From Bryum argenteum (taxonomy: Eukaryota; Streptophyta; Bryopsida; Bryales; Bryaceae): a stretch of DNA of 64,000 bases. Of the stretch, positions 60,740-64,000 are shown one piece after another. A program made the translations under genes and the position numbers. Under the pieces are notes generated by a model. The model ran no database searches, was not told the DNA's origin, and saw only the letters and a program-made list of their open reading frames with translations. How positions within the stretch are numbered: position 1 is the first letter of the stretch; every line of letters starts with the position of its first letter. The DNA lies in the NCBI GenBank assembly GCA_037043015.1, contig CM073326.1, positions 17,368,345 to 17,432,344 on the forward strand. The letters are read 5' to 3'.

Positions 60740-62062
60740 TTAGAATAACCCTTAACTTATAAGTTCTTCCAAATTCATTTGTTGGAAAATTTAGAGTTGG
60801 GCGGTCATTTGTCTCTCCAAATTTAATCCATTGACTAAAAAAAGGTGGCTTAAACTTTTAAATATACAAACATATACAATTACGGTTACAATTCATATCA
60901 AGCATGTGATGCCAATGATTGTACTTTTGAAAACTCAAGAAAAGTTGCACTTATTTTGTAAGATGCCAAAGGTCTCCATAGTATCTAGAATGAAAATCAC
61001 GTATGTAAATAGATATCATGTTTATAACCGATCTAAAGTTTCCTCTAATTAATGCAACTAGTGCCATTTATCAGTTGTATTTTCCAATAAAAGCATTGAT
61101 AAGGACCTTAAGAACATCTTGAGTGGTACCGATTAAGTCAGTTATAAAATCTTGAAAGAAGAGTTACAGGTGCACTACAAAGCAAACACCCTAGATCATA
61201 ACTAAATACTTACTCCTACTTACATCAATATTTGTGATGAAAGCACGAATCTTCCAACCTCTTAATTGCGAGGGTTGTTTGCTTTTTTATATTGTTTGGT
61301 ACTCATTGTATTTCTTATCTCACAATATATCTTAATGGATGAAAAATATATTAAAGTATAAAATAAAACATAGAATTGTGCATCATATAAAAATGAACAA
61401 TTAAAGGATAACCCCAAGAAGAACAACAACATCCAAAACAAGTTTTAAAAAAAACTTGTTCAATCCTTTATTTTGGCTTATTATGGTTAATATTTGTTGA
61501 AAAATGACTACTAGATAAATCATTTACAAAGAAGTGCCACCTTTAATTGAATCCCAAATCTACAATTGAAGTTCGTAGGCAAGCATGTATAGAATGAAAA
61601 GCACAATACAGAGGGAAAAAGAACTCCACATCCAAGCCCCATCAAATGAGTATTTATATCCAAATATAAGAGTTGCATTAAAAAATATCACCAATATTAA
61701 GATTGCTATTAGTATAAGACAAAGCCAACTCAATGCGATGATACCCTAATGCCAACGTGAGGTTTATTGTCCACAACATTGCATCGCAACTTTTTGTACT
61801 AACACTAAATTAATATCACAATTACAACAAGCAAATTTTACATTGTAAAAATCATTATTCTAAAAAAAAACCTTTTTTCAACACAATAAAGAGAAGTGCC
61901 CTTTATATAGAAGAATACGAGAACTTGGCCTTGGCAAAACAACAGTATTTCCAATCTTCAGCCACCACAAATATCTACCCATTCCCATCTATCCTCATCA
62001 CGCAACACTTCCGAAAAGACCCTGAAAAGCACGCCCCTTGGGCATGGCCGGGTGCTCTAGGG
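60740..62062. other. Gene-free region ending in a TTAA terminus
   Basis: AT-rich with no recognised gene. The right end, CATGGCCGGGTGCTCTAGGG followed by TTAA (62063-62066), reads on the minus strand CCCTAGAGCACCC...CATGCCC and resembles the left end of the 52207 element, so another TTAA-type element probably ends here. Its other end is unclear. Confidence 0.4.
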
Positions 62063-62096
62063 TTAAGGATTTCACAATCCTACTTTCACGGCTACA

Positions 62097-62650
62097 TTAA
62101 TTAAATGCCCATACATTTTCTCGGCGGACTTCCTCCTCCTCCTCCGGACTAAAGTCATTTGTGATGTTGAATGTCCTTCGAATCTCCTCAATTGTCCTTC
62201 CTTTTATCATATCTGCCACAACCTGGCAGAGGAGGTCTACCAAGTTCTTGATGTCGAGATAATTTGCTGTCTGATCATAGACCCACAATCGTGTAATTTA
62301 GTGATAGAGATTTAACAACAAATTCAAAAATATAGGTGAAGATTTCATACCAGCATGAGATCGAACAAAGTTTCCTGATCGACTTGTACAAAAGAAGCAT
62401 CCCAAGCCTTGATCTCTTCCTCAAGAGCAATAGGGTTCTCTTTGCTTGCTCGTTTCTCTACATGATACTTGCAATATTCGATCACCTTAGTAAGAATTGC
62501 ACCTGTTACGTTAGACATAGGAATTGGGGCATCGATGCCCACATCCTCAATCATGATCTTGAGTACATTAGACTCAAGTACCACCTCCTCGTCAACTACA
62601 AACAACTCATTATCGGAACTAATCAACTTTACAAGCTTGGCAGTCTCCAT
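62097..62650 (-). CDS. SKP1-like protein
   Basis: SCF ubiquitin-ligase adaptor. Exons 62351-62650 (100 codons) and 62097-62270 (57 codons plus stop), 157 aa. Conserved segments: [55 protein letters not shown], then [32 protein letters not shown] and the near-perfect C-terminus [17 protein letters not shown]. The 80-bp intron is GTATGA...ATCAG at the standard SKP1 site. The second half is close to canonical plant SKP1, while the first half is more diverged. No lesion is visible. The stop lies 30 bp from a TTAA-type element end. Start is the first ATG (METAKL). Confidence 0.9.
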
Positions 62651-63129
62651 GTCCTTCTTTTTCTCCGTGCAAAAAACAACGGCGAATACAAAAACCTAAG
62701 AAACAAAGAAAACGATGAAAAGAGCCTTGCGGAACGAAACACCTAATGCATCGAGTGAGAATAATGGAGAATGAGTGTTACAAAGGTTCTCTTGATCCTT
62801 TATAGCGTTAGGTTTGAATTTCAACCCTTGGGTCCACAACCCTTCTTGCCCATGCTAGCCTATCGTGGGCGTAATTTTCAATGTAAGTGTGACCTTTAAA
62901 GTGATGTCATGAGGATGAATAATCAAGGTTGAATTTCTCAAAAGACGCCCTTGAGCCTTAAAGGCTTTTGTTTACATTTTGCATGTTTTTCTTTGGTACT
63001 TGGTTGGATGCCAATAGTTTCAATGACAAAAAAATAAGGTGAACATTTGATTGGATGCCAAAGGTTTGAATAAAAAAGGAATTGTTGTTTGTATTAGAAG
63101 TGATTTAGGGACACTTTACACGAGGAGTC

Positions 63130-63180
63130 AAGCCGTACATGGGACAAAGAGGTTTTGCCCCTTCGGCATCATGTATGGCT
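63130..63180. repeat. Short imperfect inverted repeat
   Basis: AGCCGTACATG at the left is mirrored by CATGTATGGCT at the right, around a GC-richer centre (TTGCCCCTTCGGC). It would form a hairpin. No transposon ends were identified. Confidence 0.5.
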
Positions 63181-63479
63181 TAACTCTCCATGTAAACCGT
63201 TCCTTAAATGGCCTCTTATCGATGGCCATATCGAGACTTCACTACTTTTCTCCCTAATGTCATTGACATATACTAAAGGTATGAAAAGGTCCTTGATTCT
63301 TAAAGAAGCTTCTTGAGAAGCTTCTAGTTGAAAGTAGTAAGTGAATTTTTTTTCAAGAAGTGTTTTTTGAATTTGAACATTTCCGTGTCCTGTCTTTTAT
63401 GAATTTGGATGAAGTTATAATAATAAATCTATGCTTATAAAAAGAAATAATTATGATTTCTTGGCATCAAAATATCTTA

Positions 63480-64000
63480 ATTAGAACCTTTACACCTCAA
63501 CCTCCTTAATGTTGAGCTTTGACATTTTAGATAGAAAGGTTGAAATTTCGATGAGCCATCATTTTTGCATTGATAATCCATTTTTAACCAAATTTTGGTA
63601 TAGAAGTTTTCTTGAAGAGGTAACAATTGCAACACCATCCAACATGTTGTGCAACTATGGCATGAATTTTAGTGTAAGCACATCTTATTCTTTCAGGGTT
63701 TTCGAACATGGAATTTGTTCTATAATTACAAGCCAATTCTTTGAGCCAAAAATCTTATTTTTTCATAATTTTTTTTGTATATAAAACCAAACTTAGATTA
63801 AAAGCTGACAACTTTTTAATTTGAGAGTTTTTAAATAAAATGATTTTGGATTAAATCTCCTATAAGGTTCTCGTACCAAAAAACTAAAAAACCACATGGT
63901 TCTTGAGGAGCTTTATCTCCTTCAAACACCGATTGGTTTCAAAAGTTGAATTTTTAGATTCTCTGTAGAAGCACTGATATAATCCAAGATGTTTTAAAGA
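63480..64000 (+). mobile_element. Partial copy of the 971-bp TTAA family at the window edge
   Basis: From about 63800 the order ACAACTTTTTA, ATGATTTTGGATT, GAGGAGCTTTATCTCC, CACCGATTGGTTTCAA and TAATCCAAGATGTTTT parallels the element at 57379. The copy runs off the window. Similarity left of 63800 is weaker. Confidence 0.45.

Noticed and set aside
57368..60760. Telomere-like CCCTAAA/TTTAGGG words
   Set aside because: They occur singly, next to TTAA at element ends, and do not form a telomeric array.
1..64000. CRISPR arrays, operons, tRNA or rRNA genes
   Set aside because: Tandem arrays here lack regular unique spacers, genes are spliced eukaryotic ones, and no cloverleaf or rRNA-like sequence was recognised by eye.

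Overview
This window is nuclear DNA from a land plant. Five intron-rich genes with canonical GT-AG splice sites are separated by long AT-rich intergenic stretches full of transposon remnants and degenerate tandem repeats. The gene set (KIN-14 kinesin with a calponin-homology domain, CYP704-type P450, IPK1, PAE1, WDR48/UAF1-type WD40 protein, divergent SKP1-like genes) is plant-specific in combination. A bryophyte, most likely a moss, is my best guess from protein style and intron sizes, but the sequence alone does not prove it.

Layout. 1-2.7 kb: nested DNA transposons. 2.7-12.9 kb: KIN-14 kinesin (+, 21 coding exons, 1418 aa) with a 33-codon upstream ORF. 14.7-18.0 kb: P450 (-, 7 exons, 516 aa), convergent with the kinesin. 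18-27.8 kb: no gene; tandem repeats, MITEs and transposon ends. 27.9-35.0 kb: WDR48/UAF1-like gene (-, 19 coding exons, 780 aa). 35-41.7 kb: tandem repeats, TTAA-flanked elements and an SKP1-like pseudogene. 41.8-43.9 kb: 20S proteasome subunit alpha-5 (+, 9 exons, 237 aa). 45.5-48.3 kb: inositol-pentakisphosphate 2-kinase (-, 7 exons, 478 aa), convergent with the proteasome gene. 48.3-64 kb: mostly repeats, with two apparently intact two-exon SKP1-like genes on the minus strand.

The five large genes are housekeeping or biosynthetic genes acting in different processes (microtubule transport, fatty-acid or cutin/sporopollenin chemistry, deubiquitinase activation, protein degradation, phytate synthesis). 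Nothing suggests co-regulation. SKP1-like proteins, UAF1-type proteins and the proteasome all belong to the ubiquitin system, but their proximity here looks incidental.

The most unusual feature is a set of elements that start CCC, end GGG and are flanked by TTAA on both sides. These are the hallmarks of the piggyBac superfamily, which is rarely described in land plants. One 3.8 kb member contains a short Cys-rich reading frame resembling a piggyBac transposase tail and was itself interrupted by a CACTA-type element with an ATG target duplication. Other notable items are twin 278-bp MITEs with intact 8-bp target duplications, degenerate tandem arrays upstream of all three large minus-strand genes, and an SKP1-like pseudogene with a duplicated, stop-ridden C-terminus.
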